From Paenibacillus phocaeensis (GTDB lineage Bacteria; Bacillota; Bacilli; Paenibacillales; Paenibacillaceae): a DNA stretch of 64,000 nt. This document shows, piece by piece, positions 48,953 to 56,437 of this stretch. The stretch covers positions 155,329 to 219,328 of the forward strand of contig NZ_FCOQ01000022.1 of NCBI RefSeq assembly GCF_900021165.1. The letters are read 5' to 3'. How positions within the stretch are numbered: the stretch's first letter is position 1; the number at the start of each line of letters is the position of its first letter. The translations under genes were made by a program, and so were the position numbers. A model generated the notes under the pieces. It ran no database searches. It was given only the letters and a program-made list of their open reading frames with translations, and had not been told where the DNA came from.

Positions 48953-48986
48953 AGGGCACTGCAGTTATCCTACAACGCCCCCTTGT
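48953..48986 (-). terminator. Terminator of the first rhamnosidase gene
   Basis: On the - strand AAGGGGGC and GCCCTT, with an inner TTGTAG/CTGCAG pairing, form a stem followed by TTTTATTTTTA. It separates the rhamnosidase transcript from the symporter transcript. Confidence 0.65.
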
Positions 48987-48987
48987 T

Positions 48988-51738
48988 TTAACGCATTGCC
49001 CCCTGCTCTTTCGGTTCATTTAATGTTTTCAGAACCAGTTTAAACAACATTGCTGTTTCCTCAGGGGTATTGGTCAACAATTCGCTTATAGAGAAATTAT
49101 ACGCATATTGTATCATCGGGTGGTCTAACATCCCGGGGGCATGTTCTTCAATAATTTGAACAGCTATCGGCTCTTCGATGACTTCCTTAAGCGTGGAGTC
49201 CAAGGTAAACCGCTCGATGTCCAGATTGGTCTGTGTAGGATATCTGAAGCAGTAATCTCCAGAACCGACTTCAATCGGGTCTTCCTGCTCAGGCAGCTTA
49301 ATGACCGCAGTAGTATTGGCGGGAATCGTCACATTGACGATAATTTCTCCATTCCTGCAAGACCATGAGCTTTTGATTTCTCCATATACCGAATGATAAG
49401 TGCCTTCTACCGCACTTATTCCCTTTATGAACTGGGGATGGATCAGGATCTTCTTAAATCCGGGTTCGATTTGATTAATACCAGCCAGCTTCCTGTACAT
49501 CCATTCTCCAATAGAACCATACGCATAATGATTTAAGGAGTTCATGCCTGATGTATCGAAATCTCCATTCGGGAGAATGGAGTTCCACCGTTCCCAGATG
49601 GTTGTAGCTCCCTTCTTAACTGCGTACAGCCAGGACGGAAAATCTTCTTTCAGGAACAAGATCCCCGCAAGCTCATGCATTTGATTCTCAGATAATACAT
49701 GACACAGATATGGAGTGCCTACAAAGCCGGTGGTAAGGTGATTCTTATGCTGGGCAATATTGGACTCCAGGGTCTTGCGGACCCTCTCTCTGTGCTTGTC
49801 ATCCACCAGATTGAAGTGAAGAGCTAATACGCAAGCCGTTTGAGTTTCGCTGACTAACCTGCCGGTTGCGGAAATATACTCTTCCTGAAACGCTGATTTG
49901 ATTTGGCGATGAAGCGTTTCGTATTGGGACGCATCCTCAGATTTATTTAACACTCTGGCAGTCTTGGCAAGCAGCTCTGTGGAATAGGCATAATATGCGT
50001 TAGCCACCAGATACACATCCGTAGCCCCGGTTCGCTCATTGCTAATCTCTTCCTTATCAAGTGCGAGCCAGTCTCCGTATTGAAATCCTGTCTGCCACAG
50101 CCCATTAGCCCCGCAGCGTCCAGTGATGTAATCAACCCAGCCCTTCATGCTGTCGTACTGTTGCTCAAGCAGCCTGAGGTCACCATACATTTGATACATG
50201 GTCCAGGGAACAATAACTGCAGCATCGCCCCATGCAGCAGCTCCCTCCTGATTCCCCAGGATATTAGGGATTACTTGCGGAACCCCATATTCTTCAGTCT
50301 GCTCAGAAGCAAGATCGCGCAGCCACTTCGTGAAGAAGGAGGCCACATTCATGTTAAAGGCAGCCGTTCCGGCAAATACTTGAGCATCTCCTGTCCAGCC
50401 AAGACGTTCATCTCTTTGCGGGCAGTCCGTAGGAATGTCAAGGAAATTACCGCGCTGGCTCCATTGAATATTACTGAATAATTGGTTAACCATTTCATTG
50501 GAGGTTGTCAGGCGGCCTGTTTCCTCCAGATGTGAATGCAGTACGCAGGCGGTGAAAAGCTCCGGCTGAATGATCTCTAATCCTTCTACCGCGATGTAAC
50601 GGAACCCATGAAAAGTAAAATGCGGCCGGAAGACTTGTTCTTTCCCGTTACAAATAAAGCGATCAATAGAGACAGCTTGCCGCAAAGTCTCTGGATACAA
50701 GTTCCCTTCTTTATCGAGTACCTCGGCATGCCGGATGGTAATGACCTGGCCCTCACGCCCGGTTATCTGCAGCTCTACAAATCCGGTCAGAATTTGTCCG
50801 AAATCAATAACCTGCTCTCCTTTGGGTGTCGTAAAGAACTTCACCGCAGGCAGCCTTCTGGTAATGCTGACCGGTTCACTTTCCTGGGCGACAAGACGCT
50901 CATTATTATAGGAGAATGGGACCACATCATATAGAGTATCGTCAACATAACAGGAGTCGTAGGTCTCTCCCATATAGATTTCGCTGGAGCGGATTGGTCC
51001 CTGCGTCACCTTCCAGCTGTCATCTGTTCTAATCATTTCTTTAGACCCATCTGTATAGACAATATGCAGTTCTGCGATAGCGGCCACTCTGTCCCCGTAA
51101 TGATTCGGAGTGCAGGTAAAACCAAAGATACCTTTATACCAGCCATTTCCAACTGTGATCTCTATTTTATTATGCCGCTCCAGCAGTCCGTCTAAGTTAT
51201 AGGTCTGATATTGTAACCGCTCATTGTAATTCGTCCAGCCAGGAGCAAAATAACGATCCCCTACCCGATTCCCATTAATAGAAATCTCATAAACTCCTAA
51301 TGAGGATGCATAGAGACGGGCTGATTGTATATCCTTTTCTACAGTGAAAATCTTTTGGAACACCGGAGGTGCAGGTTCATCGTCCGGGAAGGTATGCGTG
51401 ATCCAATCCGCTGTAAAGTTACTTCCCTTCAGAAGACCTGTTTCGAAATGTCCTTCAATGCTTGCCTGATTGTCTTGATTATCCCAAACGGTGACATGAA
51501 TCTGATACAAAGTAGAGGCCTGAAGCGGGAGTCCCGCATACTCTACCAGAATTGAAGTGTCCGCTTCCACCTTACCTGATTTCCAAACCTCCTGAGTATC
51601 CTTGGTTACAGTGATCTGATAGGCAGTCTGCATCACTCCTTGCGCTGAAGAAACCAAATGCCACGAGAAACGCGGGTTGGGTACATCCAAGCCAAGGGGA
51701 TTGTCCATGTATTCAATGCGAAGATTGTTTAACTCCAT
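48988..51738 (-). CDS. GH78 alpha-L-rhamnosidase (module 1)
   Basis: This 916-residue enzyme has the GH78 layout: N-terminal beta domains (NPLGLDVPNPRFSWHL ... YQITVTKD), two rhamnosidase N-terminal modules, a catalytic (alpha/alpha)6 barrel with the signature DIPTDCPQRDERLGWTGDAQVF (about residue 440), TTIWERWNS, and a C-terminal beta domain. A helical tail of about 75 residues follows (FTLDSTLKEVIEEPIAVQII and onward). It has no signal peptide, so it acts in the cytoplasm on imported glycosides, releasing L-rhamnose. It is divergent from the AraC1 regulator gene. Confidence 0.92.
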   Translation of the reverse strand: MELNNLRIEYMDNPLGLDVPNPRFSWHLVSSAQGVMQTAYQITVTKDTQEVWKSGKVEADTSILVEYAGLPLQASTLYQIHVTVWDNQDNQASIEGHFETGLLKGSNFTADWITHTFPDDEPAPPVFQKIFTVEKDIQSARLYASSLGVYEISINGNRVGDRYFAPGWTNYNERLQYQTYNLDGLLERHNKIEITVGNGWYKGIFGFTCTPNHYGDRVAAIAELHIVYTDGSKEMIRTDDSWKVTQGPIRSSEIYMGETYDSCYVDDTLYDVVPFSYNNERLVAQESEPVSITRRLPAVKFFTTPKGEQVIDFGQILTGFVELQITGREGQVITIRHAEVLDKEGNLYPETLRQAVSIDRFICNGKEQVFRPHFTFHGFRYIAVEGLEIIQPELFTACVLHSHLEETGRLTTSNEMVNQLFSNIQWSQRGNFLDIPTDCPQRDERLGWTGDAQVFAGTAAFNMNVASFFTKWLRDLASEQTEEYGVPQVIPNILGNQEGAAAWGDAAVIVPWTMYQMYGDLRLLEQQYDSMKGWVDYITGRCGANGLWQTGFQYGDWLALDKEEISNERTGATDVYLVANAYYAYSTELLAKTARVLNKSEDASQYETLHRQIKSAFQEEYISATGRLVSETQTACVLALHFNLVDDKHRERVRKTLESNIAQHKNHLTTGFVGTPYLCHVLSENQMHELAGILFLKEDFPSWLYAVKKGATTIWERWNSILPNGDFDTSGMNSLNHYAYGSIGEWMYRKLAGINQIEPGFKKILIHPQFIKGISAVEGTYHSVYGEIKSSWSCRNGEIIVNVTIPANTTAVIKLPEQEDPIEVGSGDYCFRYPTQTNLDIERFTLDSTLKEVIEEPIAVQIIEEHAPGMLDHPMIQYAYNFSISELLTNTPEETAMLFKLVLKTLNEPKEQGAMR

Positions 51739-51772
51739 CTGTATCCACCTTTCGATAAGTCCAGATTTTTTA

Positions 51773-51786
51773 TGATACCGCTTACT
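51773..51786 (-). promoter_or_regulatory. cre-like/AraC-type element before the GH78 gene
   Basis: TGATACCGCTTACT shares CGCTTACT with the element before the GH3 gene at 55413-55426 and resembles cre with two mismatches. It could be a CcpA site or a site for the AraC1 regulator. Confidence 0.4.
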
Positions 51787-51877
51787 AAAGTTATTGTAAT
51801 GAAATAGAAGTAAATAATATGGTATTATGATTGTAATTTTATAAGTTTAATACTCTGTATGATCTAAGGAGACTTAT

Positions 51878-53098
51878 ATGGAGCAAAGTGTTGAAAGCAA
51901 TTGCAAGCTCATATCCGAGCTTTTTGAGCTGTCCGTGCTTTTTATTGATCCTGTCGGTGACGTCCTTGTTGAATGCTTGGATGATCGGATCTTAAATCCT
52001 CTGTATGGAAACGATAAACAATTATTCTTTAATGTTTTGGAATTAGATCCTGCGATTTGTAGTGAGGTCCCTGTCATTAGAAAAACGCTCTTTTCGGAAA
52101 ATTACATATCCATGAGTGTGGTGAGTAACCAGGGTTTTGAAGGAACCATTATTGTAGGGCCCTCCTTGCCCTTCAAACTATTCGAGCACAAAATAAATGG
52201 GCTAATCAACGATACAAATCTCTTCGCTAACCGGGAGCAAGTCTTTCACTATTATCAGTCTCTTCCTGTCATAGCCTACGAGAGGCTGGTGAACATTGCC
52301 GTTCTGATCTATCAAATGTTCAGCGGCAAGTTCATTGCAGCCGATCAGATACAAGATCAACAGGAGCTGCAGGTTGAAGAAACCAAGATGCTGGATGCCA
52401 TCCGCTTTGTACGAAACGATGAACTGGTCCCTCATCATAATCCCCTTAATGAAAAGAAATTGTTAACGATTATAAGAGAAGGCCAAACAGAAGCACTTAA
52501 GCGTTTCTCGCAGCTTGGCAAGGAGAATACAGGGATACTATCCAAATCAAGCCACATCCGCTCCAAAAAAAATCTTAGTATTATAGGCATTGCTTTAGCT
52601 GCCAGAGCTGCGATAGAGGGAGGGCTTCATTCAGAAATTGCCTTTTCGGTAAGCGATCTGTACATTCAACAATTGGAGGAATTGCGGACGGAAAAAGAAA
52701 TTGATCAGTTATGTTTAGTTGCATTTTTTACGTTGACCGAAAAAGTAGCTCAGGTTAAGGAAGCCCGGTATTCTAAAATCGTCACCATCTGCAAAAATTA
52801 TATTTATGACCAGCGATTCTCCAAAATCACCCATGAGTCCATTGCCGATCATGCCGGAATCAGCCCGAACTATTTGTCGGTTATATTTAAAAAGGAGACG
52901 GGTGTGCCGGTTAACGAGTATATCCAACAGATTAAAATCGAAGAAGCCAAAAATATGATTCAGTTTTCGAATACACCTCTGTCCGAAATTGGGTCACTCC
53001 TAAGCTTTTCTGATCAGAGCTATTTTACCAAGATTTTCAAGAAACATACGGGTCTAACGCCGAAGCAGTACCAGCAAACACAACATTTAAGAAAATAA
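51878..53098 (+). CDS. AraC family transcriptional regulator (module 1)
   Basis: This 406-residue protein has a sensory N-terminal domain (about residues 1-160, with a PAS/PocR-like pattern), a helical middle (LAARAAIEGGLHSEIAFSVSDLYIQQLEEL) and a C-terminal pair of AraC helix-turn-helix motifs (THESIADHAGISPNYLSVIFKKETGVPVNEYI and LSEIGSLLSFSDQSYFTKIFKKHTGLTPKQYQQ). The same architecture and the SDLYIQQ motif occur in the partial regulator at the right end. It is divergent from the GH78 gene and convergent with the GH3 gene, which it presumably activates. Confidence 0.9.
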   Translation: MEQSVESNCKLISELFELSVLFIDPVGDVLVECLDDRILNPLYGNDKQLFFNVLELDPAICSEVPVIRKTLFSENYISMSVVSNQGFEGTIIVGPSLPFKLFEHKINGLINDTNLFANREQVFHYYQSLPVIAYERLVNIAVLIYQMFSGKFIAADQIQDQQELQVEETKMLDAIRFVRNDELVPHHNPLNEKKLLTIIREGQTEALKRFSQLGKENTGILSKSSHIRSKKNLSIIGIALAARAAIEGGLHSEIAFSVSDLYIQQLEELRTEKEIDQLCLVAFFTLTEKVAQVKEARYSKIVTICKNYIYDQRFSKITHESIADHAGISPNYLSVIFKKETGVPVNEYIQQIKIEEAKNMIQFSNTPLSEIGSLLSFSDQSYFTKIFKKHTGLTPKQYQQTQHLRK

Positions 53099-53120
53099 GC
53101 CCGGTTCAACCGGGCTTATT
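53094..53120. terminator. Bidirectional terminator
   Basis: AATAAGCCCGGTT-C-AACCGGGCTTATT is a perfect 13-bp stem with a one-base centre. It lies between AraC1 and the convergent GH3 gene and includes the AraC1 stop codon. Confidence 0.8.
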
Positions 53121-53135
53121 GGACTTATACTTAAA

Positions 53136-55382
53136 TTAGCTATTCACAGCGTTAAGGATACTCTGAAGTGTTTCTTCAGTGAACAGCCCATTACTCATCA
53201 TGGCCGCGTTATGCAATGAAGTGTTCAGAATTAATTCGTCCATCCCCTCGCCAAGAGAGTTATCCGTAACCTCGTATTGTCCCATTGCTTCCATAATAGC
53301 AGCGCCACGGGGATGTTGAAGCAGCTCCGCAAAGGTAGAATGCCTTGTGATGGTTTGAAGCAGAACAGTACTTGATTCCACCACTACCGTGTCTCTTAGT
53401 TCGATATTTCTGGAAGAACTGCCGATGAGAATTTCGAATTCCCCCGTCTCAACAATCCAATCTTGATGCTTGGCATCGTAATACGCAAAGGATCGTTTAT
53501 CCAGCTCAAATTGCACGGTTGTCTCTTCTCCTGGTTGAAGCGAAACCTTGGCATAGCCTTTTAACTCCTTGCTTGGGCGGGGGAGTGTTGATTCAATATC
53601 ACGTACATATAACTGAACGACCTCTTTTCCAGCCATACGTCCGATGTTCCGAATTTTTGCTGTGATGGTCAAACGGTCTGTGTCCGGAATCTTTTTATGA
53701 CTGAGCTGAAGATCGGTATACTCATATTGCGTATAGCTTAAGCCGAAACCAAAGGGAAATAGCGGTTCAACATCTCTAGTGTCGTAATGGCGGTAGCCTA
53801 CGAATATGCCTTCTCTGTATTCCGCTGTCTCCCCATCCCCCGGGAAGTTCAAGTAGGACGGGTTGTGAATTAGCTTTTTAGGGAAGGTCTCAGCCAGTTT
53901 GCCGCTCGGATTGACAAGCCCATAGAGCAGATCAGCTATGGCTCCTCCGGATGCCTGTCCGCCTAAATATGCCTCGAGCACAGCTTTAACATTATCCAGC
54001 CAAGGCATTTCAAGCGGCCCTCCGTTGCAGAGTACAACTACAACATTGGCTTGTTCCGCAGCAACGGCTTCAATCAGCTTCCGATGGTTATCCGGCAACT
54101 GAAGATGTTTGCGGTCAAACCCTTCCGATTCATAACGTTCAGGCAGACCGGCAACAATAACGGCAACCTGCGACTGTCTCGCAGCTTCTACCGCCTCCTG
54201 AATCAGCTCTTCGTCGATCGCATCTGTATCTAGCGGATAGCCGGCCGCATACCTTATACTGGCATCAGTTCCGGCAATCTTAAGCATTTCTTCATATACC
54301 GTATCGAGCTTTGTAGGAAGAATGTGGGAGCTTCCCCCACCCTGATAACGCGGCTTCCGGGCAAAAGCACCGATTACCGCAACTGAATCCTTAGTTCCGA
54401 TAGGAAGGATGTCCTCTTCGTTCTTGATCAAAACCATACATTCTCCAGCAATTTCACGGGCCTTAAGATATTGAACCTCAGGATCAACGGTAATATGACC
54501 CTGCTGGCTGTCGATCGCTTTAAAGACAAGTGTTAAAATTCTGCCTACCGTCTGATCAAGCGCAGCTTCGCTCAGTCTGCCGGATTGAACAGCTTCAATA
54601 ATCTTCTTGCTCCCGACTCCGTTACTGGATGGCATTTCAAGATCCATACCGGCAGCAACTCCCAGGTCCCGTTCGTTGACAGCTCCCCAGTCCGAGATCA
54701 CTGCACCCTCAAATCCCCATTCTTCGCGAAGAATGTCTGTTAATAAACGGGTGTTCTCTGAACAATACTCACCGTTCACTTTGTTGTATGCAGCCATGAC
54801 CGTCCAGGGTTTTCCTTGTTTAATGGCATATTCAAAGCTGGCAAGATAAATCTCCCGCAAGGTTCGTTCGTCCACTTGGGCATCGACTGACATTCTTTTG
54901 AATTCCTGATTGTTTACGGCAAAATGCTTAATGGAGGTTCCTACGCCCTGACTCTGTACGCCTTGTATATAACTGGCTGCCAGCGTTCCTGACAAATAGG
55001 GGTCCTCTGATAAATATTCAAAGTTCCGGCCGCATAATGGGGAGCGCTTGATGTTCACTCCCGGTCCCAGAACAATCGATACATCCGCAGCTGACGCTTC
55101 CAGTCCAATCATGGAGCCCATTTTCTCTGCGAGCTCGGTATTCCAAGAGGAGGCAAGACCGCTTCCGGTGGGGTAGCAGGTGGCAGGAACACTTTGGTTC
55201 ACGCCAAGGTGATCAACCTCCCCTTCTTGCTTCCGAAGTCCATGGGGGCCATCTGTCATCATAATCGAAGGTATTTCGAGACGTTCGATGGGTAGGGTGT
55301 TCCAGAAATCTTGTCCAGAGCAGATTGCCGCTTTTTCTTCCAGGGTCATTTGACTGATAATTTCTTGTATATTACGCTCCAT
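53136..55382 (-). CDS. GH3 beta-glucosidase-type glycosidase (module 1)
   Basis: This 748-residue GH3 enzyme has the N-terminal TIM-barrel (TDGPHGLRK, GRNFEYLSEDPYLSG, SIKHFAVNNQE), the nucleophile D231 in VISDWGAV, and the (alpha/beta)6 sandwich (AVIGAFARKPRYQGGGSS, ESEGFDRKHLQLP with the candidate acid/base region). It also has the C-terminal fibronectin-like domain (GFGLSYTQYEYTDL). A tail of about 75 helical residues follows. I chose ATG 55382 because GGAGGA lies just upstream. It has no signal peptide. It would remove beta-glucose after rhamnose removal. Confidence 0.92.
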   Translation of the reverse strand: MERNIQEIISQMTLEEKAAICSGQDFWNTLPIERLEIPSIMMTDGPHGLRKQEGEVDHLGVNQSVPATCYPTGSGLASSWNTELAEKMGSMIGLEASAADVSIVLGPGVNIKRSPLCGRNFEYLSEDPYLSGTLAASYIQGVQSQGVGTSIKHFAVNNQEFKRMSVDAQVDERTLREIYLASFEYAIKQGKPWTVMAAYNKVNGEYCSENTRLLTDILREEWGFEGAVISDWGAVNERDLGVAAGMDLEMPSSNGVGSKKIIEAVQSGRLSEAALDQTVGRILTLVFKAIDSQQGHITVDPEVQYLKAREIAGECMVLIKNEEDILPIGTKDSVAVIGAFARKPRYQGGGSSHILPTKLDTVYEEMLKIAGTDASIRYAAGYPLDTDAIDEELIQEAVEAARQSQVAVIVAGLPERYESEGFDRKHLQLPDNHRKLIEAVAAEQANVVVVLCNGGPLEMPWLDNVKAVLEAYLGGQASGGAIADLLYGLVNPSGKLAETFPKKLIHNPSYLNFPGDGETAEYREGIFVGYRHYDTRDVEPLFPFGFGLSYTQYEYTDLQLSHKKIPDTDRLTITAKIRNIGRMAGKEVVQLYVRDIESTLPRPSKELKGYAKVSLQPGEETTVQFELDKRSFAYYDAKHQDWIVETGEFEILIGSSSRNIELRDTVVVESSTVLLQTITRHSTFAELLQHPRGAAIMEAMGQYEVTDNSLGEGMDELILNTSLHNAAMMSNGLFTEETLQSILNAVNS

Positions 55383-55412
55383 GTGTTCTCCTCCAATGAT
55401 AATCAAATCTAA

Positions 55413-55426
55413 TGAGATCGCTTACT
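55413..55426 (-). promoter_or_regulatory. cre-like/AraC-type element before the GH3 gene
   Basis: TGAGATCGCTTACT shares the CGCTTACT core with the element ahead of the module 1 GH78 gene and lies 31 bp before the start codon. Confidence 0.4.
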
Positions 55427-55599
55427 TTATTAGAATAAGGCGATGCTGCCAAATAGTATGGTAATTTGATATCTTTTTTGGGAGCATAGTATTAAAGCAT
55501 CACCGATAACATGAACAGGGGTATGATGCTCATTGCAAAAATGCTGGAGCGATTACGACTATATTATATTAATAAATTCCAAATCCATATGTTGGGCAA

Positions 55600-55721
55600 G
55601 ACGGAATTCCACCGTTAAAGGGATAGATGGTGACGGCCATTGAAGGAGATCATTTCGACGAAATGAATTAGAGTGGTACCGCGGGTCAACCCCGTCTCTA
55701 TACGTAGAGGCGGGGTTTTTT
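55600..55721 (+). ncRNA. Truncated T-box riboswitch (antiterminator/terminator part only)
   Basis: From about 55600 the sequence follows the leuA leader closely: the stem III region GGATAGATGG..GGCC, then ATGAATTAGAGTGGTACCGCGG (T-box bulge TGGTACC at 55674-55680) and a terminator with arms AACCCCGTCTCTA and TAGAGGCGGGGTT plus T6. Upstream there is no stem I, specifier loop or GAA-codon motif. It has been cut off from its tRNA-reading half, so it probably terminates constitutively if transcribed. Confidence 0.85.
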
Positions 55722-55864
55722 GTTGTTAAAATTCGGCATGGCCTTAAGATATATACGCTAAAAATCCGTTGTTTGGAGGCACTCCAGACCTCCTTAGAAG
55801 TATCCGTATTTGACAGGAAGTTTCGCACCAGAAACCATTTTTTTCGATAGAGGAGTTGAAATTT

Positions 55865-56145
55865 ATGCCACATTCAGAACAACCGAAGCAACTCTCCACG
55901 ACGCTCGTTCGGATTCGCAGCCGCATTAATGTTTGGGCTCGCGTATAGGCACGATCGCTTGGAACCGCTGGGGATGGCTCGGCGCGTGCGCCATAGGTGG
56001 AGGCATGGCAACAGCGACCTTCTATGATTTGGCTCGGTCATCGCCTGATCTATCCGCGACGCGATTTGCCGTAACCAGCTCCAGAGACTCGGCCCACCCG
56101 GTTTTAGTACATGAACGCCACAAAGCTGGATTTGAATCCAATTGA
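55865..56145 (+). pseudogene. Decayed MFS transporter downstream of the T-box remnant
   Basis: A start (ATG 55865 after GAGGAG) opens MPHSEQPKQLSTTLV. A one-base shift then gives GFAAALMFGLA, and a further shift gives IGTIAWNRWGWLGACAIGGGMA. Read across frames, this is the last two membrane helices of an MFS permease joined to a short N-terminus. At least two frame changes and a large internal deletion make it non-functional. The T-box ahead suggests that an amino-acid-related transporter once stood here. Confidence 0.6.
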
Positions 56146-56176
56146 AGAGACGCCCGCACGAGTCTAGGGCGTCTTC
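56144..56176 (+). terminator. Terminator after the decayed MFS gene
   Basis: GAAGAGACGCCC pairs with GGGCGTCTTC with a small bulge. The T run is weak. The 260 bases from here to the next gene show no clear gene. Confidence 0.55.
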
Positions 56177-56437
56177 AACCTTGTATTCATAGCATATGTT
56201 TGTCTGTATAAAGGTATTTTAGATATTATCTGAAGGTTATTGCTTGGACTTCCAAATCACGCACTTTTCTGAAGTCCAATCTCACTTCATGTTTAGTATG
56301 CTTCCATTCTTTCATCAATGCCATTCCGGCTTGCGGACTGCATCATTGAACTGTTCCAACAACACGCACAATGTCTCTTCCGTAACCTTTAGCCAAGAAA
56401 GCCATGGCAACCGGCCACCAAGGCGGGTTCTCTTCCT

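Noticed and set aside
55495..55533. AGCATCA/TGATGCT inverted repeat upstream of the truncated T-box
   Set aside because: The stem is seven base pairs with a long loop and no T run. It could be chance or a residue of the lost T-box 5' part.
56177..56437. Possible gene remnant on the - strand (a frame ending QFNDAVRKPEWH)
   Set aside because: I could not assign the short peptide to any family. It may be a fragment or chance, so no feature was made.
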